A stretch of DNA of 64,000 bases. It comes from Litoreibacter meonggei. GTDB taxonomy: Bacteria > Pseudomonadota > Alphaproteobacteria > Rhodobacterales > Rhodobacteraceae. Below are positions 45,110-54,366 of the stretch, piece by piece. The DNA lies in the NCBI RefSeq assembly GCF_003663885.1, contig NZ_RCCE01000005.1:62001-126000 (forward strand). The letters run 5' to 3'. How positions within the stretch are numbered: position 1 is the first letter of the stretch; each line of letters opens with the position of its first letter. The position numbers were made by a program, and so were the translations under genes. Below the pieces are notes generated by a model, which saw nothing but the letters and a program-made list of their open reading frames with translations, was not told where the DNA came from and did no database searches.

Positions 45110-46702
45110 ATGTCCAACATATTTGATGTGATCGTGGTTGGGGCAGGAAGTGCTGGCTGCGTGCTCGCTTCGCGTCTGACTGAGGACAAGAACCGCCGTG
45201 TTTTACTTTTAGAAGCCGGAGGCCCCAGTGAAGACCCGCGCATCAACACTCCGGCCAAATTTGGCGCACTAACCAACACAAGATTTGACTGGGCTTTTCG
45301 CACGGCCCCTCAAGGTGCGCTCTCGGGGCGACAGATAGCTTACCCGCGCGGACGTTGCATTGGCGGCACAGGCTCTATCAATTACATGATCTACTTGCGA
45401 GGGCACCCAACAGATTACAACATGTGGCAACAAATGGGCGCGAGCGGTTGGGGTTGGGAAGAAGTCTTGCCTTACTTCAAAAAAGCGGAAAATTGGCAGG
45501 TCGAAGGAGAGTCTTCGATCCACGGATATAGCGGACCGCTGACAGTAACTAAGCCCGGCGAGCGGTCGCCCCTGACAGAAGTTTTCATCGAAGCCTGCCA
45601 GCAGGCGGAGGTGCCGTTCAATCCTGATTTGAACGGCACAGACATAGACGGCTGCGGTTACTTTCCCGCGACGTTGCAGGACAGCCGAAGAGGTAGCACT
45701 GCCCAAATATATCTTGCTGCGGCGATGGAGCGATCCAACCTAACTGTCGTGACCGGTGCAACGGTTTTGTCGCTGCAATTGCAGGGCACCCGAGTGGAAG
45801 GTGTGAACTATCTTGCTGGCGGGAAAACGCAACAAGCCACAGCGCAAGAAACTGTATTGTGTGCGGGAGCCATCGGCTCACCCCAGATTCTGCAACTTTC
45901 CGGAATTGGACCGGCAAATCTGTTAAATGAAGTGGGCGTTTTGGTGAAACACGACATGCCTGGCGTGGGTGAGAATTTGCAGGACCACTTTCACTATCGG
46001 GCTCGCTGGGAGATCGACCAACCCCTAACGTTCTACGGCCGAACTGCGGAGCAAACAGCAGAAGTTGAACGCCAATACATAGAAGAACGCCGAGGACCGT
46101 TGACCACTAACCACTTTGAATCCGGTGCTTTTCTTAGATCAGGACCTCATGTCGAAGTACCCGACATTGAATTGCTAATGATCCCATTTTTCATCAGCAT
46201 GGGTGCGCCAGAGTATCGCCCACCGGACCGGCACGGATTTACGATTTCAGGCTTTCCCACCCGCCCATGGAGCCGTGGGCGGGTGACAATTAATTCAGCT
46301 GACCCTCTGGATAGACCTGTCATTGATCCCAGCTATCTCAGCGATCCGGCAGATATTGACCTGATGCGTGCGATTATTCGCGAAGCGCGCAAGATCGTGT
46401 CGCAGGACGCCTTCGCAAAACTGAATCCGGTGGAGAAATCTCCTGGCCTCGACTGTCAAAGCGATGCTGAAATTTTAGATGCTATTCGCGAAGTCTCGTC
46501 TACGTCATTCCATCCGGTTGGCACTTGCAGGATGGGTCAGGGTGATGATTGTGTGGTTGCACCCGATCTGCGCGTGCACGGACTTCAAGGTCTGTCCATT
46601 GCTGATGCATCTGTGATGCCGCAAATGAACACGGGCCACCCTAACGCACCTGTCATCATGATTGCGGAGAAAGCTGCAGATTTGATTGCTCGGCGGGCCT
46701 GA
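45110..46702 (+). CDS. GMC-family FAD oxidoreductase (choline dehydrogenase-like)
   Basis: A 530-residue flavoenzyme. The ADP-binding motif VVGAGSAGCVLASRLTE is at residues 7-24, GMC signature 1 (GRCIGGTGSINYMIYLRGHP) near 80-100, signature 2 (GAIGSPQILQLSGIGP) near 255-270, and the catalytic His pair in TSFHPVGTCRMG and NTGHPNAPVIMIAE. It oxidises an alcohol; choline is only one possibility, since no betaine genes are nearby. AGGAGG lies 7 bases before the ATG. Confidence 0.93.
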   Translation: MSNIFDVIVVGAGSAGCVLASRLTEDKNRRVLLLEAGGPSEDPRINTPAKFGALTNTRFDWAFRTAPQGALSGRQIAYPRGRCIGGTGSINYMIYLRGHPTDYNMWQQMGASGWGWEEVLPYFKKAENWQVEGESSIHGYSGPLTVTKPGERSPLTEVFIEACQQAEVPFNPDLNGTDIDGCGYFPATLQDSRRGSTAQIYLAAAMERSNLTVVTGATVLSLQLQGTRVEGVNYLAGGKTQQATAQETVLCAGAIGSPQILQLSGIGPANLLNEVGVLVKHDMPGVGENLQDHFHYRARWEIDQPLTFYGRTAEQTAEVERQYIEERRGPLTTNHFESGAFLRSGPHVEVPDIELLMIPFFISMGAPEYRPPDRHGFTISGFPTRPWSRGRVTINSADPLDRPVIDPSYLSDPADIDLMRAIIREARKIVSQDAFAKLNPVEKSPGLDCQSDAEILDAIREVSSTSFHPVGTCRMGQGDDCVVAPDLRVHGLQGLSIADASVMPQMNTGHPNAPVIMIAEKAADLIARRA

Positions 46703-46952
46703 GGCCCGGAATATGGTTTTACTCCCGAAACAGTCGTCTCTGATGTGAGTTCAAATGGCGGTTTCGTCCGCTGTCGGCAGCGTCAAGCAAGGTTCATGGC
46801 CGTCGCTCGCTTCTTAGTTGTGAGCAGAATTTCGGGCAAATACGACCGTTTTCGCCGATGACAGAAACGTATGAGTTTTGGCAATATCAGCGATATCGAA
46901 GGACGTTGGGCTGGCCGCCAATCTGACAGAAAAAATCCCGTCAGACGTACCT

Positions 46953-47744
46953 CTATTTGAACCCAACCGCCACGTGAACAGCGTCCGGGTAAACCAGCCG
47001 ATCCCCTTGAACGTATCCCGAGAGTGCTTCCGCGACCTCGTCGATCAGTGCTTTCTGGGCCGCTTCGGCAAGTCCTGCAAATGCACCAGCAATAGGCATA
47101 GAGCCTAAATGCAAGGGCACAAACTCCGGCGCAAGCGGCACATCGATCATGAGCTCTTGTCGGTGGACAACTACATTGGCGAACCCGTGGGCGCTCACCT
47201 GATCTCTGAGATCGTCTAGTGACGGAGTTTGTCGTTGGGAGCGTTGCTTCTTCGCGATCTCAGGAGAAATGTGATGCTCCACCGCAGCGCAGAGGGCGTT
47301 TGTATATGGGCTATGCCCGTCCCAGATTGAGAACGCCAAACGTCCGCCAGGAACAAGTAGCCGCAAAAACTCTTTGAGAGCTCTGGTTTTGTCGGGGAAG
47401 TAGTGGTAACCGTGTTGCGACAGGATGACATCATAGGTCTCCGACGGTAGACCGCAGTCGCAGACATCGCTCTCGATCCAGTCGATGTCGAGGCCATCCG
47501 CCAGTTCTTTTGCTGCTGCAAGCATTGGCGCGTTAATATCGAGGCCGGCGACCCTTCCATTTGGACCGACGTTTACCTTCGCCATCCTAGTCGTCACACC
47601 CGTTCCGCAAGCAACATCCAGCACACGTTCCGAGGTTTGAAGCGCAGCCAGCTCAACAAGCGATTCCGCCCACCGACCGAACCAAAGCGGCACCATGACT
47701 TCCTCGTAGATTTTCGGGCCATTTCCCACCAACTGGAATGTCAT
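46953..47744 (-). CDS. Class I SAM-dependent methyltransferase
   Basis: A 263-residue methyltransferase with the SAM loop VLDVACGTGVTTRMA and post-loop DIN acidic turn, then the HGYHYFPDKTRALKEFLRLL motif of UbiE/Methyltransf_11 proteins. The C-terminal third is helical. The substrate is unknown. ATG 47744 gives the usual N-terminus; the extension to 47813 is doubtful. The 250 bases between it and the GMC gene hold no gene. Confidence 0.85.
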   Translation of the reverse strand: MTFQLVGNGPKIYEEVMVPLWFGRWAESLVELAALQTSERVLDVACGTGVTTRMAKVNVGPNGRVAGLDINAPMLAAAKELADGLDIDWIESDVCDCGLPSETYDVILSQHGYHYFPDKTRALKEFLRLLVPGGRLAFSIWDGHSPYTNALCAAVEHHISPEIAKKQRSQRQTPSLDDLRDQVSAHGFANVVVHRQELMIDVPLAPEFVPLHLGSMPIAGAFAGLAEAAQKALIDEVAEALSGYVQGDRLVYPDAVHVAVGFK

Positions 47745-48045
47745 GGTGATTATCCTGTTTCGCCGTTCGATTGGAAAGTAGAGTACGCGCCTGTCCACCA
47801 ACGGGTCAATCACGGGTTAAACTTTCGACAAAAAACACAATGACAGAACTCTTGCGCCAAAAAACGATCGATTCTGACACACGAGTTTTGCAGTGACACA
47901 ACTCAAGCGGGTTTTCGTCAGATGTGCCGAATGGCGGCACCGAGCCCAAACCTACATCAAATGGCCACCATAATTGGCGCGTATTCAAGAAGATGGAATG
48001 AAGTTATAGTGAAGGTATTTAGAGGGCAACATTTGAGGGGCAGTG
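47745..48045. other. Divergent intergenic region between two methyltransferase genes
   Basis: About 300 bases separate the divergent methyltransferases. Short frames here have no features. The stretch AAGTTATAGTGAAGG near 48000-48015 could be a promoter for the rightward gene, and GAGGGG precedes its ATG. Nothing else is recognised. Confidence 0.4.
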
Positions 48046-48825
48046 ATGTCAGGAATGGAGTACGACGAGGCCGCTACCGAGCGGCTAGAAGCAGTCTACC
48101 TTGGGCCAGATGTCGTTGCTCAGCGGCAAGATAGCCTTAGTCGCCTATCGGTATCCGAGGGCGAAAGCGTACTGGACATTGGGAGTGGCCCGGGTTTCTT
48201 AACGACTGCCTTGGCAGAAGCGACGGGTCCATCTGGCAAAGTTGTTGGTGTAGACATTTCAAAGCAGATGGTTGACCGCGCTGCATCAAAATCAACCCAG
48301 CCGTGGTTGTCCTACGAGGTTGCTGACGCAACTGCATTACCATTTAAAGACGAGAGCTTTGATGTCGTCGTGAGCACCCAAGTCGCGGAATACGTGCCTG
48401 ATATTGATGCTTTTTGTTCGGAGGTCTTTCGCGTTTTGAAACCAAGTGGACGCGGATTGATACTTGCGACAGACTGGGATGCAGTCTGTTGGCATAGCGA
48501 AAACCCTGAACGTATGGAGCGCGTCTTGAAAGCCTTTGCTCCACATTGCGCGAACAGCCGCCTACCCAGAACTCTCGCCGCAAGAATTAGGAAAGCAGGC
48601 TTGGTAGTCGATGAAGTAACCTATTTCTCTATCGTGAACGTCGACCGATATGAAGGTTGCTATGGAGCGATGGTCGTACCCTTCATCAAGGCTTACGTCA
48701 GTTCGCAAAATTCGGTGCCAGAAGAAGAATTGGAACAGTGGGCCGACGAACAAAGCGAACTTGACGCGCGTGGCGAACATTTCTTTTCAACTGGGAGATT
48801 TAGTTTCTCTATATCGATGCCTTGA
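48046..48825 (+). CDS. Class I SAM-dependent methyltransferase
   Basis: A 259-residue protein with SAM motif VLDIGSGPGFLTTALAEATG, acidic turn GVDIS, and VVSTQVAEYVPDIDAFCSEVFRVLKP, quoted in part. It belongs to the Methyltransf_11/25 type that methylates small molecules, including quinones, sterols and arsenite; no Cys triad for arsenite methylation is evident. GAGGGG lies 6 bases before ATG 48046. AT content is higher than in the core genes. Confidence 0.85.
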   Translation: MSGMEYDEAATERLEAVYLGPDVVAQRQDSLSRLSVSEGESVLDIGSGPGFLTTALAEATGPSGKVVGVDISKQMVDRAASKSTQPWLSYEVADATALPFKDESFDVVVSTQVAEYVPDIDAFCSEVFRVLKPSGRGLILATDWDAVCWHSENPERMERVLKAFAPHCANSRLPRTLAARIRKAGLVVDEVTYFSIVNVDRYEGCYGAMVVPFIKAYVSSQNSVPEEELEQWADEQSELDARGEHFFSTGRFSFSISMP

Positions 48826-48939
48826 TAGTCCAATTTCGAGCGTTGCTAAAAACGCTCTGCCGACATTGGGGATCGGGTCATCACCTTTCAAACCTGACTT
48901 AAATCGTCGGATGACCGCAGAGAGCCCAGACTTACCGTT

Positions 48940-49440
48940 TTAGGTTTTTGGTAGTTTCATCATCATTTCATGCCACTGGACCCCGCCGTGGGCCGATGTA
49001 GATGGCTGAGTGTAGCGATAGCCAAACTTCTCATAAAGGGAAACGTGGTGCTCTTTGCACATGAGATGAATTGATTCTTTTTTGGATTCCGTCATGCGCC
49101 GAACGAACTCTGACATTAATTTAGTGGACAAACCGCGACCCTGATATGCTGGATCAACCACCACTGACATGATCACGACATTGGGGGCAGCGGGGTCATG
49201 TCCGATGAGTTCCTTGAAGTCTTCATCAGACATTTCAACCTCACAGGCGCACCCGCTGTTTATAAAGCCAACAATTTCTTTGCCTACTTCGAGGATCAAA
49301 AACCCTTGAGGATACTCAGCGATCCGCTTTGAGATCTTTTCTAGCGTTGCGGCTTCATCCTCATCGTAAGCTAACGTCTCTACATCAAAGCAGCGTTTTG
49401 CATCCGATGGCGAAGCATAGCGGAATTCACAGTCGTCCAT
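48940..49440 (-). CDS. GNAT family N-acetyltransferase
   Basis: A 166-residue acetyltransferase beginning MDDCEFRYASPSDAKRCFDV. The acetyl-CoA loop is VDPAYQGRGLSTKLMSEFV, followed by CKEHHVSLYEKFGY, resembling arylalkylamine N-acetyltransferases. ATG 49440 is preferred to the TTG at 49476. The acceptor is unknown. Confidence 0.85.
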   Translation of the reverse strand: MDDCEFRYASPSDAKRCFDVETLAYDEDEAATLEKISKRIAEYPQGFLILEVGKEIVGFINSGCACEVEMSDEDFKELIGHDPAAPNVVIMSVVVDPAYQGRGLSTKLMSEFVRRMTESKKESIHLMCKEHHVSLYEKFGYRYTQPSTSAHGGVQWHEMMMKLPKT

Positions 49441-50081
49441 CTTTTTTGCCCAATCTGCAAAACCATTAGAGTTCAAAGATATTCGATTGTTCGATCCAAC
49501 GCCAGTATGTCGGAAACGGTAGCTGTCCGCAGAGCCGACCTTTGAGGCACCACCAATCTTGGCGCCAATACAAATTTAAGGACGTTCACATAAAACGCAT
49601 TACCTGGCTTGCCGTTACCGAGACGGCGTAACTCTACCTTTTTTGCCACACGCTGCTCGCTAAGCGGCAGTTTTGACCCTGGGTTTGTGCCACCGGCAGA
49701 AAGGACCATTTTTGACCAGCTCACTTTCTTGAAGCAGCCATTGGCGCAGGGCAGCGAAATGGCGCTATGTCCCGCAGTCTGTGAATTCGACTTCTGAACC
49801 TTGCTGCACTCTGCACGAATGGCTGGTTTTCCCGCTACGCGGCAGCACCGTATTTTGCGCTGACGCAGCATTTTCCACGCTGGGAGTGCACTCAGCAGGA
49901 AAACCGAACTCACAGAATGGGCTCAAAGCGGACATACACACTGCACAGGCGCATTGCCTCACCTTCCAAAATCCCGTCCGTCCCTTGAAGCAACACTCAC
50001 CTTGACCCCATCCAGCAAAATCCCGCTTATGGCTGAACGCCGCGCTTGGCAGACATGCGAGGCGCAGCTATCCCAATTTTC
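49441..50081. other. 640-base gene-poor stretch with decayed repeats
   Basis: It contains repeat copy B (49783-49932) and further low-similarity fragments such as GCTGCTCGCTAAGCGGCAG near 49650. A 146-codon minus-strand frame spans part of it, but its composition (no domain, many Ser/Arg/Cys, runs through the repeat) makes it unlikely to be a gene. It marks the right border of the accessory stretch. Confidence 0.5.
49783..49932. repeat. Degenerate dispersed repeat, copy B
   Basis: About 150 bp beginning GAATTCGACTTCTGAACC and ending ATGGGCTCAAAGCGG, related by eye to the block at 44029-44173 over its whole length, though with many substitutions and small gaps. Confidence 0.6.
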
Positions 50082-50549
50082 ATGATACGTGCATTTCTCA
50101 TCCTCATGCTGCTGGCCCTGCCCGCCTGTTCAAGTTCCGCCCCGAAAGAGAGTGCGGAGCAGCGGCAGGCGATTCCGCTCCACCCGAACGAGACACCGGA
50201 GCTGCGCGTGCTCATCAACAAATACGCCGACCTCTACGAGGTGCCGCGCGCGCTTGTGCATCGCCAGATCATCCGCGAAAGCACCCATCGCCCCGAGGCG
50301 CGCAACGGTCCCTATTACGGCCTGATGCAGATCCTGCCCGCCACGGCCCGCTCGATGGGGCATCGCGGCTCGCCTCAAAGCCTGCTGGATGCGGAGACCA
50401 ACCTGAAATACTCGGTCAAATACCTGCGCGGCGCGTGGCTGCTGTCCGATGGTAACTATGACGAGGCGGTAAAATGGTATTCGCGCGGCTACTATTACGA
50501 AGCCAAGCGCCGCGGGATGCTGGTCGAGACCGGCTTGCGGGCCGGCTAA
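50082..50549 (+). CDS. Small lytic transglycosylase lipoprotein (SLT domain)
   Basis: A 155-residue lipoprotein: signal MIRAFLILMLLALPAC with lipobox LPAC, then a short linker and an SLT domain. The catalytic Glu is in HRQIIRESTHRP, followed by YYGLMQILPATARSMG and NLKYSVKYLRGAW. It cleaves peptidoglycan glycan strands from the outer-membrane side. It is the third transglycosylase in the window. Confidence 0.9.
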   Translation: MIRAFLILMLLALPACSSSAPKESAEQRQAIPLHPNETPELRVLINKYADLYEVPRALVHRQIIRESTHRPEARNGPYYGLMQILPATARSMGHRGSPQSLLDAETNLKYSVKYLRGAWLLSDGNYDEAVKWYSRGYYYEAKRRGMLVETGLRAG

Positions 50550-50827
50550 GGGCCACGGCGAGCATCACCCGAGGCGCGTTAACCTTTTGACGCCTTGCCC
50601 GACATAGCCCCGTTCAATGCCCGACAGAAAGCCGACGCATCGCCGACGCTTTGCAGACAGCACAAAACCCCTGTGCAGCCTTGGTTAACGCAGGTCTCAA
50701 CGGGTCGCGTCGCCACCGCTCGAAATCCACCGTTCACCATGTTAACCCTTGCCCCCATTCCGCCGTTCCCCTAAACGCGCCTCCTGAACCACAAGTCTCC
50801 GCTACCTTGTCAAAACGGAATTACATT

Positions 50828-51454
50828 ATGACACGTCTTCTCCCCGGCATCCTTGCCATGGCACTCACCGTCGTGGCGTCCAACATCCTCGTCCAGTTCC
50901 TGTTCGGCAACTGGCTGACATGGGGCGCCTTCACCTACCCCATCGCCTTTCTAGTGACCGATGTGATGAACCGCCTCTACGGCCCGCAAGCCGCGCGGCG
51001 CGTTGTTTTTACTGGCTTTTTCGTAGGCATCGCCTGCTCCCTCATCGGCTCGCAAGTCATGCTGGAATACGGACCCGCCGTCCCGCTGCGCATCGCCGTC
51101 GCGTCCGCCATCGCGTTCCTGACCGCACAACTTCTGGACGTGTCCATCTTCGACCGCCTGCGACAGGGCGTTTGGTGGAAAGCCCCGCTCGCCTCGACCC
51201 TCATCGGCTCTGTTGTGGACACCGCGCTGTTCTTCACCATCGCGTTTTCGGCCTCGGTTACGCTATTTGGCGCGGGAAATGATGCAGCAATTTCATGGGC
51301 TTGGGAGGGTGTTCCGCTCTTGGGCCAGGGCACTGTATTACCGCTTTGGGTGTCCCTGGCAATCGCCGATTGGGGCGTGAAACTGGCCATCGCTTTGATC
51401 GCTTTGGTCCCGTTTCGCCTGGTCGTTGCAAAACTTTCACACAAAACTGCGTAG
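50828..51454 (+). CDS. yhhQ: Queuosine precursor transporter (YhhQ/VUT family)
   Basis: A 208-residue membrane protein with about six helices. The N-terminal FPT-like MTRLLPGILAMALTVVASNI and the family motif YPIAFLVTDVMNRLYG are clear, with the later DVSIFDRLR. It imports preQ0/preQ1 for queuosine. ATG 50828 is chosen because the 59 upstream in-frame codons lie in non-coding-like DNA (50550-50827, no gene seen). No preQ1 riboswitch was recognised. Confidence 0.92.
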   Translation: MTRLLPGILAMALTVVASNILVQFLFGNWLTWGAFTYPIAFLVTDVMNRLYGPQAARRVVFTGFFVGIACSLIGSQVMLEYGPAVPLRIAVASAIAFLTAQLLDVSIFDRLRQGVWWKAPLASTLIGSVVDTALFFTIAFSASVTLFGAGNDAAISWAWEGVPLLGQGTVLPLWVSLAIADWGVKLAIALIALVPFRLVVAKLSHKTA

Positions 51455-51523
51455 AAAACTCTTGAGTTATCCACAAGATGTGGCACCTTTCCATTGAACA
51501 GCAACCATTGAAAGGAGGTGTCC

Positions 51524-51580
51524 ATGTCTAGAGTGATATTGGAGCAAGGTGTCAGGCAAGGTACGGAGGTGCGTGTCTAG
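51524..51580 (+). CDS. 18-residue mini-ORF with near-perfect Shine-Dalgarno
   Basis: ATG at 51524 encodes MSRVILEQGVRQGTEVRV and stops at TAG 51578. AAAGGAGGTG, fully complementary to the 16S rRNA 3' end, stands 3 bases before the ATG. I know no such peptide. It may be a leader peptide, a translated sRNA or a ribosome-binding decoy. Confidence 0.45.
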   Translation: MSRVILEQGVRQGTEVRV

Positions 51581-51650
51581 GGGCAGCCCCCTAACCCACA
51601 CCGAGGTATCGGTCACGGATCAACCTGACCCACCTCCATCAGATCTCGTC

Positions 51651-51685
51651 AAAGGGCGCCCGTGCTGTGGGCGCCCTTTGCTTTT
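51651..51685. terminator. Strong bidirectional intrinsic terminator
   Basis: AAAGGGCGCCC and GGGCGCCCTTT form an 11-bp perfect stem around GTGCTGT, followed by GCTTTT. It ends the mini-ORF transcript and, on the minus strand, lies directly past the ridA stop. Confidence 0.92.
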
Positions 51686-51689
51686 CAAA

Positions 51690-52031
51690 TCAGTCGTAGG
51701 CGGCGTCGACGATAATTTCGACCAGCAGTTCCGGCCGCGCCAACCGCGCCTCGCCACAAGCACGCGCAGGGGCGTGGCCTTCAGGCACCCACGCATTCCA
51801 AACCTCGTTGAGCCCTGCAAAATCAGACATATGCGCCAGCCAAACCGTGGCCCGCAGCATTTTTTCGCGTGAGGATCCCGCCAATGTCAGCATGGCATCT
51901 ACGCGGCGCAGGCATTCTTCGGTCTGCTCCTTGATGCCATTCCCTTCACCAACCTGACCGGTGATATAAGCCACGCCGTTGTGCTTCACGACCTTGCTCG
52001 ACCGCACACCTGTTTCAATTCTTTCGATCAT
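51690..52031 (-). CDS. RidA/YjgF/UK114 family protein
   Basis: A 113-residue protein of the RidA fold, which hydrolyses reactive enamines and imines. [15 protein letters not shown] and the C-terminal [22 protein letters not shown] are typical; the Arg in [10 protein letters not shown] is at the substrate-binding position but the residue pattern is closer to Rid subfamilies than to canonical RidA. The start is ATG 52031. It is alone between a terminator and the DEAD-box promoter region. Confidence 0.88.
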   Translation of the reverse strand: MIERIETGVRSSKVVKHNGVAYITGQVGEGNGIKEQTEECLRRVDAMLTLAGSSREKMLRATVWLAHMSDFAGLNEVWNAWVPEGHAPARACGEARLARPELLVEIIVDAAYD

Positions 52032-52218
52032 TTCAAATGTCTCCTGTTGCTGTCGAGAACCCTATTCGCTGTGCCCTTTGAACGCACCCCCTATACAACA
52101 ACGCCCAACCAGCGTATTGCCGCCCACTTGCGGTGCGCGCTCAGGGCACGGGCCGCGTTTGTGGCCAAATAGGGGTGGCTGCTTTTTCCTTTTTGCCCTG
52201 ATCAGAAAGACGTGACCC

Positions 52219-54324
52219 GTGATACAATCCATTCAAGACGCGCTGACCGAGCGCGGCTACACCGACCTGACTCCAGTTCAAACAGCAGTAACCGACGACG
52301 AATACGGCAACGCGGACCTTCTGGTCTCGGCGCAAACAGGTTCTGGCAAGACAGTGGCATTTGGCCTTGCCATTGCACCCACCTTGCTCGGTGACGAGCT
52401 GAAATTCGGCCGCGCCGCAGCACCACTTGCCCTCGTGATTGCCCCAACCCGCGAGCTGGCGTTGCAGGTCAAACGCGAGCTGTCGTGGCTATATGCCAAG
52501 GCTGGTGCTGTCGTGGCGTCCTGTGTCGGCGGCATGGACATGCGCGACGAGCGCCGTGCACTGGACCGTGGCGCGCATATCGTCGTCGCGACACCGGGCC
52601 GCTTGCGCGACCACATCCAACGCAGCTCGATAGATCTGAGCGAAGCGCGTGCTGTCGTTCTTGACGAAGCCGATGAAATGCTGGACCTCGGATTCCGCGA
52701 AGATCTGGAGTTCATCCTGTCCGAAGCGCCGGAAAGCCGCCGCACCTTGATGTTCTCGGCAACGGTTCCGGCGTCCATCGCCAAACTGGCGAAGAGCTAC
52801 CAGAAAGATGCGATCCGCGTTTCGACAAAAGCCGAGAACAGCCAACACTCTGACATTGAATACCGTGCGATGGCCGTAGCCCCGCGCGACGCAGAGAACA
52901 GCCTGATCAACGTACTGCGCTATTACGAAGCACCTACCGCGATCGTGTTCTGCAACACCCGCGCCATGGTGAACCGCCTGACGACCCGCTTCTCAAACCG
53001 CGGCTTCTCGGTCGTCGCTTTGTCCGGCGAGTTGAGCCAGAACGAACGCACCCACGCATTGCAATCCATGCGTGATGGCCGTGCGCGCGTTTGCGTGGCC
53101 ACCGACGTCGCGGCACGCGGGATCGACCTGCCCAATCTTGAGTTGGTCATCCACGCCGAACTGCCAAACAACCACGAGACCCTGTTGCACCGGTCTGGCC
53201 GGACGGGCCGTGCTGGTCGCAAAGGCGTCAGCGCGATGATCGTGCCTGCTAAAATGCGCCGCAAAGCCGAGCGCCTTTTGCAGGGCGCGAAGGTAAAGGC
53301 CGAATGGGGTGAAGCCCCATCTGCCGATGACGTAAACGCGCGGGATGAAGAACGCCTGTTCAACGATCCGGTTTGGGTCGATACGGCTACAGATAGTGAG
53401 GCCGGTCTGGTCGCAAAGCTGGTCGAGCGTTTTTCCCCTGAGCAAATCGCAACCGCCTACACCCGCCTGTTCCGCGAGCGCCAATCTGCACCAGAAGATC
53501 TGGCTCCATCAGGCTCCGACGCTCCGAAAGCCCGTCCAGCCTTTGGCGCAAGCGTTTGGTTCTCGATCTCGGTCGGGCGCAAGGACAATGCCGAGCCTCG
53601 GTGGTTGCTACCGGCCATGTGCCGCGCGGGCGATCTGACTAAAGACGACATTGGCGCAATCCGCATCCAGCAGAACGCAAGCTTTGTTGAAATCTTGAAG
53701 ACCAGCGAAGAAGGTTTCTTGAAGGCTCTCGGTGACGGCATGAAGTTGGAAGACGGCGCGATAGTAACCCGTCTTGATAAGGCACCCGACTTTACCTCAA
53801 TGCCACGTCCGGAGGGCGGCAAGAAGCCGTACGAGAAGAAATCGTATGACAAAAAACCTTACGAGAAAAAACCATACGATAAGAAGCCACATCGCGACAA
53901 CTACGACACCCCGCCCCGCCCCGCTGCAACCGAGCAGCCTAAATCGGGCAAAAGCATCAGTGACGCGCGTCCCGAGGGTGCAGTAACGGGCCACAAATCG
54001 CGCCCTGCCGGCGATAAGAAACCGTATGAAAAGAAAGGCGATAAGCCTGCCTTCGACAAGAAACCCGGCGGCAAGAAACCTTTCAACAAGACAGATGGTG
54101 ACAAACCATTCCGTAAATCTGAAGGTGACAAGCCTCGTTTCGACAAAAAGCCCAGCGGCAAAAAACCGTTCAACAAAGCGGATGGCGGCAAACCCGCAGG
54201 CAAACGCCCTGCTGCAAGCGCGAATGATACGTCCAAACGCTTCACGCCTCCGGGTGGCAAAGTGAAACCGCGCGTAAACAAGGGCGCTGGCGCCACACCA
54301 AAGCGCGGTAAAGGCAAGCCTTAA
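52219..54324 (+). CDS. DEAD-box RNA helicase with DbpA-type RNA-binding domain and Lys-rich tail
   Basis: A 701-residue helicase. Q-motif-like YTDLTPVQTAV, Walker A AQTGSGKT, DEAD in VVLDEADEMLDLGF, FSAT and HRSGRTGRAG are present, so the ATPase core is intact. A DbpA-type RRM follows at about 440-510 (VWFSISVGRKDNAEPRWLLP). The last ~180 residues are a low-complexity K/P/Y/D repeat tail (KKPYEKK units), which likely binds RNA non-specifically. Start GTG 52219. It probably acts in ribosome assembly or RNA turnover, like DeaD. Confidence 0.93.
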   Translation: MIQSIQDALTERGYTDLTPVQTAVTDDEYGNADLLVSAQTGSGKTVAFGLAIAPTLLGDELKFGRAAAPLALVIAPTRELALQVKRELSWLYAKAGAVVASCVGGMDMRDERRALDRGAHIVVATPGRLRDHIQRSSIDLSEARAVVLDEADEMLDLGFREDLEFILSEAPESRRTLMFSATVPASIAKLAKSYQKDAIRVSTKAENSQHSDIEYRAMAVAPRDAENSLINVLRYYEAPTAIVFCNTRAMVNRLTTRFSNRGFSVVALSGELSQNERTHALQSMRDGRARVCVATDVAARGIDLPNLELVIHAELPNNHETLLHRSGRTGRAGRKGVSAMIVPAKMRRKAERLLQGAKVKAEWGEAPSADDVNARDEERLFNDPVWVDTATDSEAGLVAKLVERFSPEQIATAYTRLFRERQSAPEDLAPSGSDAPKARPAFGASVWFSISVGRKDNAEPRWLLPAMCRAGDLTKDDIGAIRIQQNASFVEILKTSEEGFLKALGDGMKLEDGAIVTRLDKAPDFTSMPRPEGGKKPYEKKSYDKKPYEKKPYDKKPHRDNYDTPPRPAATEQPKSGKSISDARPEGAVTGHKSRPAGDKKPYEKKGDKPAFDKKPGGKKPFNKTDGDKPFRKSEGDKPRFDKKPSGKKPFNKADGGKPAGKRPAASANDTSKRFTPPGGKVKPRVNKGAGATPKRGKGKP

Positions 54325-54366
54325 TCCGGCGTATTCAATACGCGGATCATGGGGTATCAATGCCTC

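Larger units (their letters stand above)
51484..51685 (+). ncRNA. Candidate structured small RNA / riboregulator with a mini-ORF
   Basis: This compact unit has: an anti-SD-like CACCTTTC (51484), a very strong SD AAAGGAGGTG (51511-51520), an 18-codon ORF, a GGAGGTG (51565) that can pair with CACCTCC (51631-51637), a TAGGGG/CCCCTA stem, and a strong terminator. It belongs to neither neighbour: the upstream transporter ends at 51454 and the next gene is on the other strand. Expression is inferred. Confidence 0.55.

Noticed and set aside
49473-49913. 146-codon minus-strand frame in the gene-poor stretch
   Set aside because: It runs through degenerate repeat B, has no domain and an unusual Ser/Arg/Cys-rich composition.
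50550-50827. preQ1 riboswitch before the queuosine transporter
   Set aside because: No preQ1 class I or II pattern was found in the leader.
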